Position numbers and translations under genes: made by a program. Shown here piece by piece: positions 42,372-52,510 of a stretch of 64,000 nucleotides of DNA. The first letter of the stretch is position 1, and each line of letters opens with the position of its first letter. The notes under the pieces are model-generated. The model worked only from the letters and a program-made list of their open reading frames with translations. It ran no database searches and was not told the DNA's origin. The DNA is from JAJPHW01 sp963799065 (lineage in GTDB: Bacteria > Acidobacteriota > Terriglobia > Terriglobales > Acidobacteriaceae): positions 2,604,001 through 2,668,000 of the forward strand of contig CAWCVJ010000001.1 in the NCBI GenBank assembly GCA_963799065.1, written 5' to 3'.

Positions 42372-44135
42372 CTACATTTCGCGCGGGACAACGCGGTAGC
42401 GATTGAGCACGGCCTGGCTGGAGATTACCCCTTCCAGCGTGCGGAAATCGGCGCGGCTTACCACCGGGACGAGGGGCGTTTCGGAGACGTAGCGCAAAGC
42501 GCTGTCCAGCGGGAAGTCGGGGTGCATGTAGGGCAGGCGCGTTGACGGGAGCGCCGAGGCCAGAGTGAGATCGGATTTGCCTTCACTCACCAAACGGCGA
42601 AACAGATCGCGCGATGCGCTGGTCCATCCCGAAGGGCGCATCTGCACCAGGAAAGTATCGCCGGGCACCTCCGTGATGCGCTTATTGGCCTCCGCGATCG
42701 ACATCTCCGAGTTCAGCACCGGGCCCGCGTAAGGTTCCATCGCATCTTCGACACGCAGAACATGTTCCTCGCGCTGTTCTTCCATCGAAGGGAGGTCGAG
42801 GCCGTCCTGCCGCGTGAGAATGTCGAAGATCGCTGTGGGCTGAAGAGTGCGCGAGAGCACGTAGGCAAGAGTGTTGGCGACGATGACGGGCAGGATAATC
42901 GAGTAACTGCCGCTGACTTCGAGCACCATGAAGACCGAGGTCATAGGCGCGCGCAGGAACGCGGCGAAAAGCACGCCCATGCCGACCAGGGCGTAGGTGC
43001 CAATGGTTCCCGTAAGGTGCGGATAAAGGATGTGTTCAAGGCCGCCGATGGAGCCGCCGAGCATCGCTCCGATAAAGAGCGTCGGCGCAAACATCCCACC
43101 CGGCGTGCCGCTCACAAAGGAGAGCACGGTCGCGACAATTTTCAGGAGTACCAGCAGCGCGAGAAACTGCCAGGTAAAGTGGCCGTGCATGGCTTCGTCC
43201 ATGTATTGATAGCCGGCTCCCATGACCTGGGGTGCGCCGAGGTATCCGAAGAGACCTATGATGAGGCCGGCGCACGACGGCAGAAAATATTGCGCCGTGC
43301 GTGGCCACGCACGAACGCGAGGACGGAAGTACGCGACGGCGTGGGAGAACGCGACCGCGGCAAGAGCTCCGGCCAAACCGAGGACGGCATACGCCGCGAG
43401 TTCGATTGGGTGGACCAGATTCACGATGGGAATGCGGAAGAGAGCTTCCGACCCGAAGAACCAACGGACGATGACGACGCTGGAAATTGCGGAGAGCACG
43501 ACGGAGCCGAGGATTCCGGCCGTCCACCGTCCAATCACTTCTTCGATGACGAAGAGCACGGCGGAGATCGGTGCGTTGAAGGCTGCAGCCAGTCCGGCGG
43601 CGGCGCCAATGGGCGCGAGCAGGCGCAATTTTTCGCGAGAAAAATTCATGCGACGGCCAAGAGCGGACGCGATGCTGGCGCCGATTTGCAGGGATGGATC
43701 CTCGGGCCCAAGGGAGTGTCCCGCGCCGATCGCCAGGGCGGCGGTGATAAATTTCCCGACCGCGGTGCGAAACGGAATGTATCCGTTAAAAATATAGAGC
43801 GCGGCCTTGGTTTGATTGACGCCGCTGCCGCGCACCAGGGGAAACACATGAATAACGAGTATCGCGATCAGCAAGCTTATAGCAGGCGGAACCACGAGCA
43901 GTCGCCAATCGTAGGCATGAGGCGCCGGCCCGAGTAAACCGATCCGAACCCAGTCGATGGCGAGGCGGAAGCAGACGACGGAAAGGCCTGAGAAAATCCC
44001 GATGAAGACCGAGATGATGAGGAAGAAGCGATCTTCGTTGAGCACCGAGCCAAGGTTGAGTACAGAGTCGATGAAGGACTTGCGTGGCGCTGCCGGGGCC
44101 TGCACTTCATCGGCGACCAGAGGAGCAAGGCTCAT
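42372..44135 (-). CDS. ClC-family chloride channel/transporter with CBS domains
   Basis: The 587-residue protein has an N-terminal soluble segment, then about ten membrane helices of the ClC fold, and C-terminal paired CBS domains (about 455-585). The ion-pathway motifs are atypical: GSGVNQTK where many members have GSGIPE, and GPEDPSLQ where they have GREGPxxQ. The gating Glu is kept in the latter. The TGTPGGMFAPTLFIGA and Tyr-containing C-terminal helices are present. It probably moves Cl- or another anion. The upstream TPR gene overlaps it by 4 nt. Confidence 0.9.
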   Translation of the reverse strand: MSLAPLVADEVQAPAAPRKSFIDSVLNLGSVLNEDRFFLIISVFIGIFSGLSVVCFRLAIDWVRIGLLGPAPHAYDWRLLVVPPAISLLIAILVIHVFPLVRGSGVNQTKAALYIFNGYIPFRTAVGKFITAALAIGAGHSLGPEDPSLQIGASIASALGRRMNFSREKLRLLAPIGAAAGLAAAFNAPISAVLFVIEEVIGRWTAGILGSVVLSAISSVVIVRWFFGSEALFRIPIVNLVHPIELAAYAVLGLAGALAAVAFSHAVAYFRPRVRAWPRTAQYFLPSCAGLIIGLFGYLGAPQVMGAGYQYMDEAMHGHFTWQFLALLVLLKIVATVLSFVSGTPGGMFAPTLFIGAMLGGSIGGLEHILYPHLTGTIGTYALVGMGVLFAAFLRAPMTSVFMVLEVSGSYSIILPVIVANTLAYVLSRTLQPTAIFDILTRQDGLDLPSMEEQREEHVLRVEDAMEPYAGPVLNSEMSIAEANKRITEVPGDTFLVQMRPSGWTSASRDLFRRLVSEGKSDLTLASALPSTRLPYMHPDFPLDSALRYVSETPLVPVVSRADFRTLEGVISSQAVLNRYRVVPREM

Positions 44136-45367
44136 TGGTCGGCTCCAGAACGATTTTGACCGAGGCGATTCTGCGAAATCGTGAGAAGCGCCTGGTCAGC
44201 GTCGGACGCCGGCCCGCAGGCTTTCGCCGTTTGCCGCTCGATCATGGCGATCAAAGTCATAGCCTGATCCGAGACATCGTCATCGCTCATGGGAAGTAGA
44301 TGATCGATTTGCGGCTTGAGTTCAAGCCAGCGCGCGTGGAGAGCTGCGAAATCGGCATTCGACTCGCTGGTAGGCGGCTGCGATCGGGCGCACGTTTGCA
44401 GGCGTTCGCCAGCGCGCGTCCACGCGGATTGCAGGCGGCTGCGGCGCTCGCCCTGACTTATGCCTTGCGCGTAGGGATCGGATTCGAGGATGAGGGTAGC
44501 GGTCTGTGAGAGTTGGGCGACGTGCGCATCGCCGGGATTTTTTCTGGCCGCACGTTCGAGATAAGTTTCCGCGGTGCGATAGCGGCCCAGCGCGAAGGCG
44601 GACTCCCCGGCTCCAGCCATGGCCGCGACGAGATTGGGGTCGTGGCGCAATGCCGCCTGGTACTCGGCGAGGGCGTGCGCAGGGTCGTGGGCGCGAATAA
44701 AAAGATCGGCGGTGCGCACGTGCGCAGCAGCGTCCGTCGTGAGCGAAGCAGCCAGCGTAATCAGCTCGGCTTGGGCTTGCGGCAGAGCCTTGTGGTCGAG
44801 CAGAAAGTTGATGAGTTCTAATTGCGCCTGAGAACGGTGCGTATCGGAGTCGCTGGGCCAGACGCCATAGATGGCGCTGTGGTAGTAGCGAAGGGCGTCC
44901 TGCACAGAATCTTTGCGAACCTCGAGACGGGCGAGTGCAAGGTTGACGAAGCCATCCTGCGGCTGTTGCTCCCAAAGAGTAATGAGGTACGCCTCAGCTT
45001 CGTCAGTGCGGCCGGAGTCACGCAAGGCGCGCGCCAGGCTTAGCTGGTAGTCGAAATTATTTCGATCGTACGAGAGCGCGGCGCGAAAGTCTTCGACAGC
45101 GCGATCAAGGCGGCCGGACTGCTGGTCGGCTAATCCTTGCGCGTACATGTGACGGGCCAGCGCTTTTTCCTGCTCATGGAAGCGGTTCATCAGGCGAGTG
45201 ACGCCGGCGAAAAAAACAATTGCGAATAAGGTTAGAAACGCAATCGTCCCAGCGGGACTGCTGGCCAAACTTTTCCACGTCGATTTGGTTTGCGTTGCAG
45301 TCAAAGAGTTATCGTAAATGATTCGATGTCGATAACGCTTTAGGCGTTCCCGCGGTGCGGGCGACAA
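44132..45367 (-). CDS. Membrane-anchored TPR protein
   Basis: Up to 411 residues with one TM helix (AGTIAFLTLFAIVFFAGVT, about 39-57), then a run of tetratricopeptide repeats (RLDRAVEDFRAALSYDRN; HALAEYQAALRHDPNLV; RYRTAETYLERAARKNPGD). A final helical region follows. It is probably a periplasmic or cytoplasmic scaffold. The start is uncertain: the frame opens at a TTG at 45367, beside a dispersed repeat, and an inner TTG at 45304 is possible. The 4-nt overlap with the ClC gene suggests coupled expression. Confidence 0.8.
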   Translation of the reverse strand: MSPAPRERLKRYRHRIIYDNSLTATQTKSTWKSLASSPAGTIAFLTLFAIVFFAGVTRLMNRFHEQEKALARHMYAQGLADQQSGRLDRAVEDFRAALSYDRNNFDYQLSLARALRDSGRTDEAEAYLITLWEQQPQDGFVNLALARLEVRKDSVQDALRYYHSAIYGVWPSDSDTHRSQAQLELINFLLDHKALPQAQAELITLAASLTTDAAAHVRTADLFIRAHDPAHALAEYQAALRHDPNLVAAMAGAGESAFALGRYRTAETYLERAARKNPGDAHVAQLSQTATLILESDPYAQGISQGERRSRLQSAWTRAGERLQTCARSQPPTSESNADFAALHARWLELKPQIDHLLPMSDDDVSDQAMTLIAMIERQTAKACGPASDADQALLTISQNRLGQNRSGADQ

Positions 45368-45368
45368 T

Positions 45369-45397
45369 CAGATTCCCCGCTGGGCTCGGAATGACAA
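45369..45397. repeat. Short dispersed repeat, second copy
   Basis: CAGATTCCCCGCTGGGCTC and the adjoining GGAATGAC, related to the copy at 38701-38728. It lies between the divergent TPR and hutU genes. Confidence 0.5.
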
Positions 45398-45426
45398 AGT
45401 TCCCTTCAACCCACTACCATCTATCC

Positions 45427-47106
45427 ATGCCCGTAGAAACGGAAATCTCGCCCTCGACTTACACGCCGGTCCGAGCCCCACGCGGCAATCGGATCGTCTG
45501 CAAAGGCTGGCAGCAGGAAGCGGCCATGCGCATGTTGATGAATAATCTGGACGAAGAAGTCGCTGAGCGTCCCAGGGATTTGGTGGTTTATGGCGGAACC
45601 GGGCGTGCAGCTCGCAGTTGGGAGGCCTACCACGCCATCATCGCTTCGCTGAAGAGCCTCGACGACGATGAGACGCTGCTCGTACAGTCGGGTAAGCCTG
45701 TGGGGATTTTCAAAACGCACGAGTACGCTCCGCGCGTGCTGATTGCGAATTCGAATCTTGTCGGGCATTGGTCCAACTGGGAAAAGTTCAATGAACTAGA
45801 ACGCGCCGGCTTAATGATGTATGGCCAGATGACGGCGGGTTCGTGGATTTACATCGGCTCGCAGGGGATCGTGCAAGGAACGTTTGAGACTTTCTCCGCG
45901 GCGGGCGAAAAACACTTTTGCGGCGACCTTGCGGGCAAGCTTATCGTAAGCGGCGGTATGGGCGGCATGGGCGGAGCACAGCCTCTGGCCGCGACGATGA
46001 CAGGCGCGGCGTTCCTTGGAATCGACGTCGATCCCGAACGCATTAAAAAGCGCCTCAAGACGGGCTACTGCGACTTCATGGTTACGAATCTCGATGAGGC
46101 GCTGCGTATTTTGAAGAACGCGATTCGCAAGAAAGAAAATGTTTCCGTAGGATTGGTCGGCAATTGTGCGGATGTGATTCCTGAGTTGGCCGAGCGCGGC
46201 GTGGTGCCCGATATTTTGACCGATCAGACTTCGGCGCACGATCCGCTAAATGGATATGTTCCGAACGGAATGTCGCTAGCCGAGGCATTTGAGCTGCGGG
46301 CGCGCGATCCGCAGGCGTATCAGGAAAAGTCGCTCGACGCGATGGCAAAGCATGTTGAAGGCATGTTGCGGCTGCAAAAGATGGGATCGGTAACGTTCGA
46401 TTACGGAAACAACATTCGTACCTTCGCGTTTCAGCGCGGAGTAAAGAAGGCCTACGATTTTCCGGGATTTGTTCCGGAGTACATTCGCCCTCTATTTTGC
46501 GAGGGACGCGGGCCGTTCCGCTGGCTGGCGCTGTCGGGCGAGCCGTCAGACATCCACGTCACCGACGAGTTAGTGCTCGAGATGTTTCCAAAGAATCGCA
46601 TTCTTCGCCGCTGGATTGAACTAGCACGCAAGCGAATTAAATTTCAGGGATTACCCGCACGCATCTGCTGGCTCGGCTACGGCGAACGCGCCGAGTTTGG
46701 CCTGGCAATGAATGACCTTGTGAAAAAAGGCAAGCTAAAAGCGCCCATCGTAATCGGCCGGGATCATTTGGATTGCGGATCGGTGGCGTCGCCTTTTCGC
46801 GAAACCGAAAGTATGAAAGATGGCAGCGATGCGGTCGCCGATTGGCCGATTTTGAACGCTCTGGTCAATACGGCCGCAGGGGCCTCATGGGTCTCGGTGC
46901 ATAACGGTGGCGGCGTAGGTATCGGCTACTCTTTGCACGCCGGGCAGGTCACGGTCGCCGACGGGTCAGAGATGATGGCGAAGCGCATTGAGCGTGTACT
47001 GACCACCGACCCCGGCATGGGCGTCATTCGTCACGTGGACGCGGGATACGATGAGGCGAAGGCGTTCGCGAAGTACCGCGGGGTCAAAGTACCAATGGGA
47101 CGCTAG
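45427..47106 (+). CDS. hutU: Urocanate hydratase
   Basis: A protein of 559 residues, the usual length. The NAD-binding loop GGMGGMGGAQPLA and the catalytic-Cys motif ICWLGYGERA are intact, as is the HNGGGVGIGYS end. It converts urocanate to imidazolonepropionate in histidine degradation. The start at 45427 (MPVETEIS) fits the family; the upstream extension has no homology value. It is followed directly by hutI. Neither hutH nor hutG is in the window. Confidence 0.96.
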   Translation: MPVETEISPSTYTPVRAPRGNRIVCKGWQQEAAMRMLMNNLDEEVAERPRDLVVYGGTGRAARSWEAYHAIIASLKSLDDDETLLVQSGKPVGIFKTHEYAPRVLIANSNLVGHWSNWEKFNELERAGLMMYGQMTAGSWIYIGSQGIVQGTFETFSAAGEKHFCGDLAGKLIVSGGMGGMGGAQPLAATMTGAAFLGIDVDPERIKKRLKTGYCDFMVTNLDEALRILKNAIRKKENVSVGLVGNCADVIPELAERGVVPDILTDQTSAHDPLNGYVPNGMSLAEAFELRARDPQAYQEKSLDAMAKHVEGMLRLQKMGSVTFDYGNNIRTFAFQRGVKKAYDFPGFVPEYIRPLFCEGRGPFRWLALSGEPSDIHVTDELVLEMFPKNRILRRWIELARKRIKFQGLPARICWLGYGERAEFGLAMNDLVKKGKLKAPIVIGRDHLDCGSVASPFRETESMKDGSDAVADWPILNALVNTAAGASWVSVHNGGGVGIGYSLHAGQVTVADGSEMMAKRIERVLTTDPGMGVIRHVDAGYDEAKAFAKYRGVKVPMGR

Positions 47107-47163
47107 CCGCGGCTCTGCGAATTGCGTTTATCGCGACTGATAGACTACGCGTTGAGCCAAGTA

Positions 47164-48450
47164 ATGCCAAAATCTTTCAGTTCCCTGCTGCTGACGAACA
47201 TCGGACAGCTTCTCACACTGCGCTCACCTTCCGGCGCAACGGGCCCGCGGCGCGGTCCCGCGTTAAGCCAGTTAGGCGTTATCGAGGACGCGGCCGTCCT
47301 CTGCGTCGGCGGCAAGATCGTTTCGGTAGGGCGCACAAAAGATGCCCTGGGTGACGCCTGGCTGAAGAAGAATCGCAAGTACGTCATCGAAATCGATTGC
47401 AAAAATAAGGTTGTCCTGCCTGGATTTGTGGATTCGCATACTCACCCGGCGTTTATGCAGCCCCGGCTTGTGGATTTTGAGAAACGAATCACGGGCGCGA
47501 CTTACGAAGAGATTGCGGAAGCGGGAGGCGGAATTCGCTCCAGCCTCACGGCGGTGAGGAAAGCCACGCGCGGCGATTTAGCGGCGCAGGTTCTGAAAGG
47601 CCTTCGTGAAATGTCGGCGCAAGGAACAACGACCGTCGAAGCGAAGTCGGGATACGGCCTTACCGTCAAGGACGAGATCAAATCGCTGGAAGCGATCGGC
47701 GACGCAGCGAATTCTTTCGCTGGAACGGTTGTGCCAACTTTTCTGGGCGCGCACGTCGTCCCCTCCGAATATAGGGATTGCTCACAGAAGTACGTCGAGA
47801 TCGTCTGTAAAGAGCTGATCCCGGCAGTCGCACGGCGGAAGCTCGCCCGCTTCGTCGATGTATTCACCGAGCGCGGCGCATTTTCATTGGAGCAGACGGA
47901 AGAAATCTTCGCCGCGGCGCAGCAACACAAGTTGGGCGTGCGCGGACATGTGTGCCAGTTGGGTGCGACATCGCTGGCTGAGATATTGCGGTTTAATCCC
48001 GCATCGCTGGATCACCTGGACCATATAAGCAATCACGACATTGCGCTGCTGGCGAATGGCGACACGCTGGCGACATTCGTCCCCGGGGCAAATTATTTCC
48101 TCGGGCTGAAGGACTATCCGCCCGCCCGCAGGCTGATTGATGCAGGCGTTGCGGTTGCGCTGGCGACGGATTACAATCCGGGGTCGTCACCCACGCCAAG
48201 CATGACGTTCGTGCTGTCGTTGGCGTGCACTCACATGAAGATGTCCCCCGCCGAGGCGATCGCGGCGGGGACGATCAACGGTGCCTGGGCGTTGCGCTTA
48301 CAAGATTGCAAAGGATCCATTGAGCCCGGCAAAGATGCGGACCTGGCGGTCTTCGACGTTAAAGATTACCGTGAAACTGCATATTGGTTCGCAGCCGATC
48401 ACTGTGCGCTCACGGTAACGAACGGAATGCCAGGCAACACGAAACTTTAG
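47164..48450 (+). CDS. hutI: Imidazolonepropionase
   Basis: The 428-residue amidohydrolase carries the metal motif DSHTHPAF, later HVCQLG and the Asp in ATDYNPGSS, with the substrate motif EAKSGYGL. It converts imidazolonepropionate to formiminoglutamate, the step after hutU, 57 bp upstream. The start at 47164 (MPKSFSSLLLTNI) matches the usual N-terminus; an earlier in-frame non-ATG start at 47122 is less likely. Confidence 0.96.
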   Translation: MPKSFSSLLLTNIGQLLTLRSPSGATGPRRGPALSQLGVIEDAAVLCVGGKIVSVGRTKDALGDAWLKKNRKYVIEIDCKNKVVLPGFVDSHTHPAFMQPRLVDFEKRITGATYEEIAEAGGGIRSSLTAVRKATRGDLAAQVLKGLREMSAQGTTTVEAKSGYGLTVKDEIKSLEAIGDAANSFAGTVVPTFLGAHVVPSEYRDCSQKYVEIVCKELIPAVARRKLARFVDVFTERGAFSLEQTEEIFAAAQQHKLGVRGHVCQLGATSLAEILRFNPASLDHLDHISNHDIALLANGDTLATFVPGANYFLGLKDYPPARRLIDAGVAVALATDYNPGSSPTPSMTFVLSLACTHMKMSPAEAIAAGTINGAWALRLQDCKGSIEPGKDADLAVFDVKDYRETAYWFAADHCALTVTNGMPGNTKL

Positions 48451-48551
48451 TCCGCCGGTGCGCGTATCTGTGGGTGCAGGATTTCGTCGTTCAGGTCGCA
48501 AAGTCCGACCATCGAACAGGATATCTAAACAACATTTTTCTAAGGGGAATT

Positions 48552-51194
48552 ATGAAAAGAACCTTGCGTTTCCGTACCGCGATCTTTTGTTTCATTCTGG
48601 CAATTTCACTGGGTGCCTCCGCGCAGCGTTTGCCCCCGATCGCGACCCCGGACAACTATCGCCTCACCTTCGCGCCCGACTTCACCACCGATAGGTTTGG
48701 CGGAACGGAAATGATTCAGATAAGAGTTCTCAAGCCGACTCAGCAAATCCTGTTGAACGCCCTCGAACTCGATTTCCACAAGGCAACGATCTCCAGCGGG
48801 GGCACCATACAGTCGGCGAGCGTGACGACCGACAAGGATAAGGAGATGGCGACGCTGAGCTTCGAGAAGACCATCGATCCAGGGCCTGCCACCATCAACA
48901 TCAGTTACACCGGAATTCTCAACGACGAACTACGCGGATTTTATCTCGGGAAAGAGGAAAGCGGGAAGAAATATGCCGTCACTCAGTTTGAGTCCACCGA
49001 CGCGCGTCGTGCCTTCCCGAGTTTCGATGAACCCGCCTATAAAGCCACATTCGATGTGACGGTAATCACCGATAAAGACTTGACCGTGCTCTCCAATAAA
49101 GAGGTTCTGACCGACAAACCCGGGCCCGACGCGGGCAAGCACACGGTAACCTTCGCCACCACGGAGAAGATGTCGTCCTACTTGCTGGCGATCGCGGTTG
49201 GCGATTTTGAATACATCGAAGGGTCGGCGGATGGCATTCCGATCCGCATCTACACTTTTCCGGGCAAGAAAGATCTGACCCACTTCGCGCTCGAAGCGGC
49301 TGAGCACTCCATCACGTACTACGACAAATATTTTGGCGTGAAATATCCTTTCGGCAAACTCGACATGGTCGGCCTGCCCGATTTCGCAGCTGGCGCCATG
49401 GAGAATGCCGGGCTCATCACCTACCGCGAAGTCGCGTTGCTGGCCGATCCCAAGACCGCTTCGATCGATCAATTGAAGACGGTGGGAGGCGATGTAGCCC
49501 ACGAAATCGCGCACCAATGGTTCGGCGATCTGGTCACCATGCAGTGGTGGGATGACGTCTGGTTGAATGAAGGTTTCGCGACCTGGATGTCGAGCAAACC
49601 GCTGGCAGCGTGGAAGCCGGAGTGGCGCATGGATCTGGACGACGCCCGGGAGACGACACAAACCTTGAACACGGATTCCCTGTCCAGTACGCGCCCTATC
49701 CACCAGGCTGCGGAAACTTCCGCCCAGATTCAAGAACTGTTCGATGGCATCGCCTACGGCAAAGCTGCCTCGGTGCTTCGCATGTTGGAGGCCTACCTCG
49801 GCGCTGAAACCTTCCGCAAGGGTGTGGACGCTTACATCACGCAGCATGCTTACGGCAACGCTACCGCGGGAGATTTTTGGAGCGCGCTGGCGGTGGCTTC
49901 CGGCAAACCCGTAGATCGGATCATGCCCACGTTTGTGAATCAAGCGGGGCCGCCGCTGGTTTCCATGGAAACACAATGCAAGGCGGGCGCGACAACCGTA
50001 AACCTATCCCAGCAACGGTATTTCTACGATCGCGAGAAATTCAGGGCGGGCAATGACGAGTTGTGGCAGATTCCAGTTTGCATGAAACTGACGTCGGCAG
50101 AAGCCCTGACGAACGACACGTGCGAACTGTTGACCGCGAAGCAGACTGAGTTTAAGTTTCGAGGATGCGCTACCTGGGGACTCGCGAACGCGGGCGCCGC
50201 AGGCTACTACCGCGCCGGTTACTCATCGGCAAACGTGACTGCTCTTGCTCGCAGCATGCAGACCGAACTTACGCCGGCCGAGCGCATTCGATTGCTGAGC
50301 GATGAATGGGCGATGGTGCGCGTCGGGCGTCAGTCCGCGGGCGATTATCTCGCGCTGGCGGGAGGACTGCAATCCGAAACAAGTGGAGCCGTGATGGCCG
50401 AGGCCGCGGCGCAAATTCGCTATATTGGCGACTACCTGATCGGCGACAGCGATCGGCCCGCCTTCGAACATTGGGTGCGTACGACGTTCACTCCGCCAGC
50501 CCAACAGCTAGGCTGGCAGCCCGCGCCGGGCGAAAGCGAAGACCGGAAGGGATTACGCGATCAGGTTATGTTCCTGCTCGGTTACAGCGGTCATGATCCT
50601 CAAGTACTGTCCGAAGCGGCAAAGCTCACTACAGAAATGCTGGGCGGAAAAGAGCTCGATCCCAGTATCCGCGACACGGCATTCTTCCTGACGGTGAACG
50701 ATGGAGGCGAAGCGCTGTACGCTCAAGTTCTCCATCACATCAGCGAAGCGAAGTCTCCCGAGGACTTTTACCGGTATGCGCAGGCACTTTCGCAATTCCG
50801 CGAGCCCAAGCTGCTGCAACAAACATTGCAAGCGACGCTGACCCCGCGGGTTCGGAGTCAGGACGCCCCCTTCGCCATCGCGGCCGTGATTCGCAACCCC
50901 GCAGGACGACAAATCGGCTGGGACTTCGTACAAGCCAACTGGGGCCAAATCGACAAGATGGCCAGCGGCTTTAGTGCCGGTGCGATTATCTCGGCGACCG
51001 GCAGTTTCTGCAATGCGACTATGAAAGATCAAGTAAAGAGCTTTTTCACCGAGCATCCGGTGCCAGCGGCTGCGCGGACCCTCAAGCAGGCATTAGAACG
51101 GATCGACGAATGCATCGACCTGCGATCACAGCAGGAGGCGCAGCTGGCATCGTGGCTGGGACAGCAGGAAGGGACAAGTCAAGGAACCCATTAG
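48552..51194 (+). CDS. Secreted M1-family aminopeptidase
   Basis: A protein of 880 residues with a signal peptide (cleavage after GASAQ). It has the M1 exopeptidase motif GAMENAG and the zinc site HEIAHQWFGD with the third ligand in LNEGFATW, then an ERAP1-like C-terminal domain. It removes N-terminal residues from peptides in the periplasm. The start at 48552 follows AAGGGG by a few bases; the open frame extends upstream into hutI without a site. Confidence 0.94.
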   Translation: MKRTLRFRTAIFCFILAISLGASAQRLPPIATPDNYRLTFAPDFTTDRFGGTEMIQIRVLKPTQQILLNALELDFHKATISSGGTIQSASVTTDKDKEMATLSFEKTIDPGPATINISYTGILNDELRGFYLGKEESGKKYAVTQFESTDARRAFPSFDEPAYKATFDVTVITDKDLTVLSNKEVLTDKPGPDAGKHTVTFATTEKMSSYLLAIAVGDFEYIEGSADGIPIRIYTFPGKKDLTHFALEAAEHSITYYDKYFGVKYPFGKLDMVGLPDFAAGAMENAGLITYREVALLADPKTASIDQLKTVGGDVAHEIAHQWFGDLVTMQWWDDVWLNEGFATWMSSKPLAAWKPEWRMDLDDARETTQTLNTDSLSSTRPIHQAAETSAQIQELFDGIAYGKAASVLRMLEAYLGAETFRKGVDAYITQHAYGNATAGDFWSALAVASGKPVDRIMPTFVNQAGPPLVSMETQCKAGATTVNLSQQRYFYDREKFRAGNDELWQIPVCMKLTSAEALTNDTCELLTAKQTEFKFRGCATWGLANAGAAGYYRAGYSSANVTALARSMQTELTPAERIRLLSDEWAMVRVGRQSAGDYLALAGGLQSETSGAVMAEAAAQIRYIGDYLIGDSDRPAFEHWVRTTFTPPAQQLGWQPAPGESEDRKGLRDQVMFLLGYSGHDPQVLSEAAKLTTEMLGGKELDPSIRDTAFFLTVNDGGEALYAQVLHHISEAKSPEDFYRYAQALSQFREPKLLQQTLQATLTPRVRSQDAPFAIAAVIRNPAGRQIGWDFVQANWGQIDKMASGFSAGAIISATGSFCNATMKDQVKSFFTEHPVPAAARTLKQALERIDECIDLRSQQEAQLASWLGQQEGTSQGTH

Positions 51195-51410
51195 AATATC
51201 GAGCGATCCATCGAGATGGAAACGGACGTGTGAGCACCTTTGTTCGTGACGCATTGAGGCAAGCCAGCGCGTGTTGCTATAATCGAGAGCGTTGGTTCGT
51301 TCCAGTCCGATGGCCGCGCAAAACGCGGCGTTCAAGAATCGGCGATCCAGTCATAAGCCGGAATCTTCCACCCAAGGAAGCGTACTGCCGGTTGTGAGCG
51401 CTGCAAAAGT

Positions 51411-51486
51411 GGCCAGGTAGCTCAGGCGGTAGAGCGCAGCCCTGAAAAGGCTGGCGTCGGGGGTTCAACTCCCTCCCTGGCCACCA
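51411..51486 (+). tRNA. tRNA-Phe (GAA)
   Basis: The 76-nt cloverleaf has acceptor GGCCAGG/CCTGGCC, anticodon stem GCAGCC/GGCTG with loop reading CTGAAAA (anticodon GAA), T-arm GGGGG-TTCAACT-CCCTC and an encoded CCA end. Confidence 0.95.
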
Positions 51487-51631
51487 CTTTCTTGCGGGCG
51501 CACGGCTACTTGCGGACAGGAAACTTGTACTCCGCCGGGATCACGCCGTTCGCGGCGAAAGTACTCATGGAAGGGTCCAATCCAGAAGCGCTACACTCAA
51601 CCTTCAGGAACGAAACGGGAGGACAATCCTC

Positions 51632-52507
51632 ATGGGCGAGAACATGAAAGGCAAAGTTGTCGTCATAACCGGCGCGACCTCCGGAATCGGACAGGTTGCG
51701 GCGGAGAGTTTGGCGGCAATGGGTGCGCGGATCGTCCAAATCGCGCGGGACCGCGGACGCGGCGCACAAGCCATGCAACGTCTGGCTTCGCTGGCTCCGG
51801 GAATCGCGCATACCATTCACTATGCCGACATGTCGCGGCTGCGCGAGATGAAAAGAGTCGCAGCCGAAATTGCGCAAGCCGAACCGCGCATCGACGTGCT
51901 CATCAATAACGCGGGCGCAATGTTCACCACTCGCCAGCTTACCGAAGATGGCTTGGAGATGACGTTCGCGCTCAACCACATGGCCTATTTTGTCCTGACG
52001 GACGCCCTGCGCGAGCGGCTGGTGGCCTCATCGCCCGCCCGAGTAGTGAACACATCCTCTGACGGTCACCGGATCGCCCCGCTCGACCTCCTTGATTTGC
52101 AATCGGAAAAAGCCTATCGGGAAAGTTTTATTGGCGGCCCAGGCTTTAAAGTCTACGGCCGCTCCAAACTATGCAACATTCTGTTCACTCGCGAGTTGGC
52201 GCGGCGTTTGGCTGGAACGGGGGTCACCGCGAACTGCCTGCATCCTGGATTCGTAGCCACACGCTTTGGCGATCAGAGTGGCGGATTGCTTTCGTCCCTG
52301 ATCGGACTGGCGAAGAACTTCGCTATCAGCCCACAAAAAGGAGCGGAGACGATTATTTATCTGGCGTCGTCGCCCGAGGTCGAGAGTATGACTGGCGAGT
52401 ACTTCTACAAATGCCGCGTCACGCAGCCGAACAATAACGCCCGAGACGACGAGGCTGCGCGTCGCCTGTGGGCGGAGACGGCGCGGCTGGCCGGGGTCGC
52501 GGAATGA
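51632..52507 (+). CDS. Short-chain dehydrogenase/reductase
   Basis: The 291-residue Rossmann protein has the TGATSGIG cofactor loop, NNAGAM, a catalytic Ser in NTSSDG and Tyr-Lys in YGRSK. It resembles retinol dehydrogenase/WW-oxidoreductase-type SDRs. The substrate is unknown. GGGAGG lies upstream of the start. It is convergent with the aldose epimerase gene, 3 bp apart. Confidence 0.92.
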   Translation: MGENMKGKVVVITGATSGIGQVAAESLAAMGARIVQIARDRGRGAQAMQRLASLAPGIAHTIHYADMSRLREMKRVAAEIAQAEPRIDVLINNAGAMFTTRQLTEDGLEMTFALNHMAYFVLTDALRERLVASSPARVVNTSSDGHRIAPLDLLDLQSEKAYRESFIGGPGFKVYGRSKLCNILFTRELARRLAGTGVTANCLHPGFVATRFGDQSGGLLSSLIGLAKNFAISPQKGAETIIYLASSPEVESMTGEYFYKCRVTQPNNNARDDEAARRLWAETARLAGVAE

Positions 52508-52510
52508 GAG

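Noticed and set aside
48384..48551. N-terminal extension of the M1 aminopeptidase into hutI
   Set aside because: A clear ribosome site and signal peptide start at 48552; the extension overlaps hutI coding sequence.
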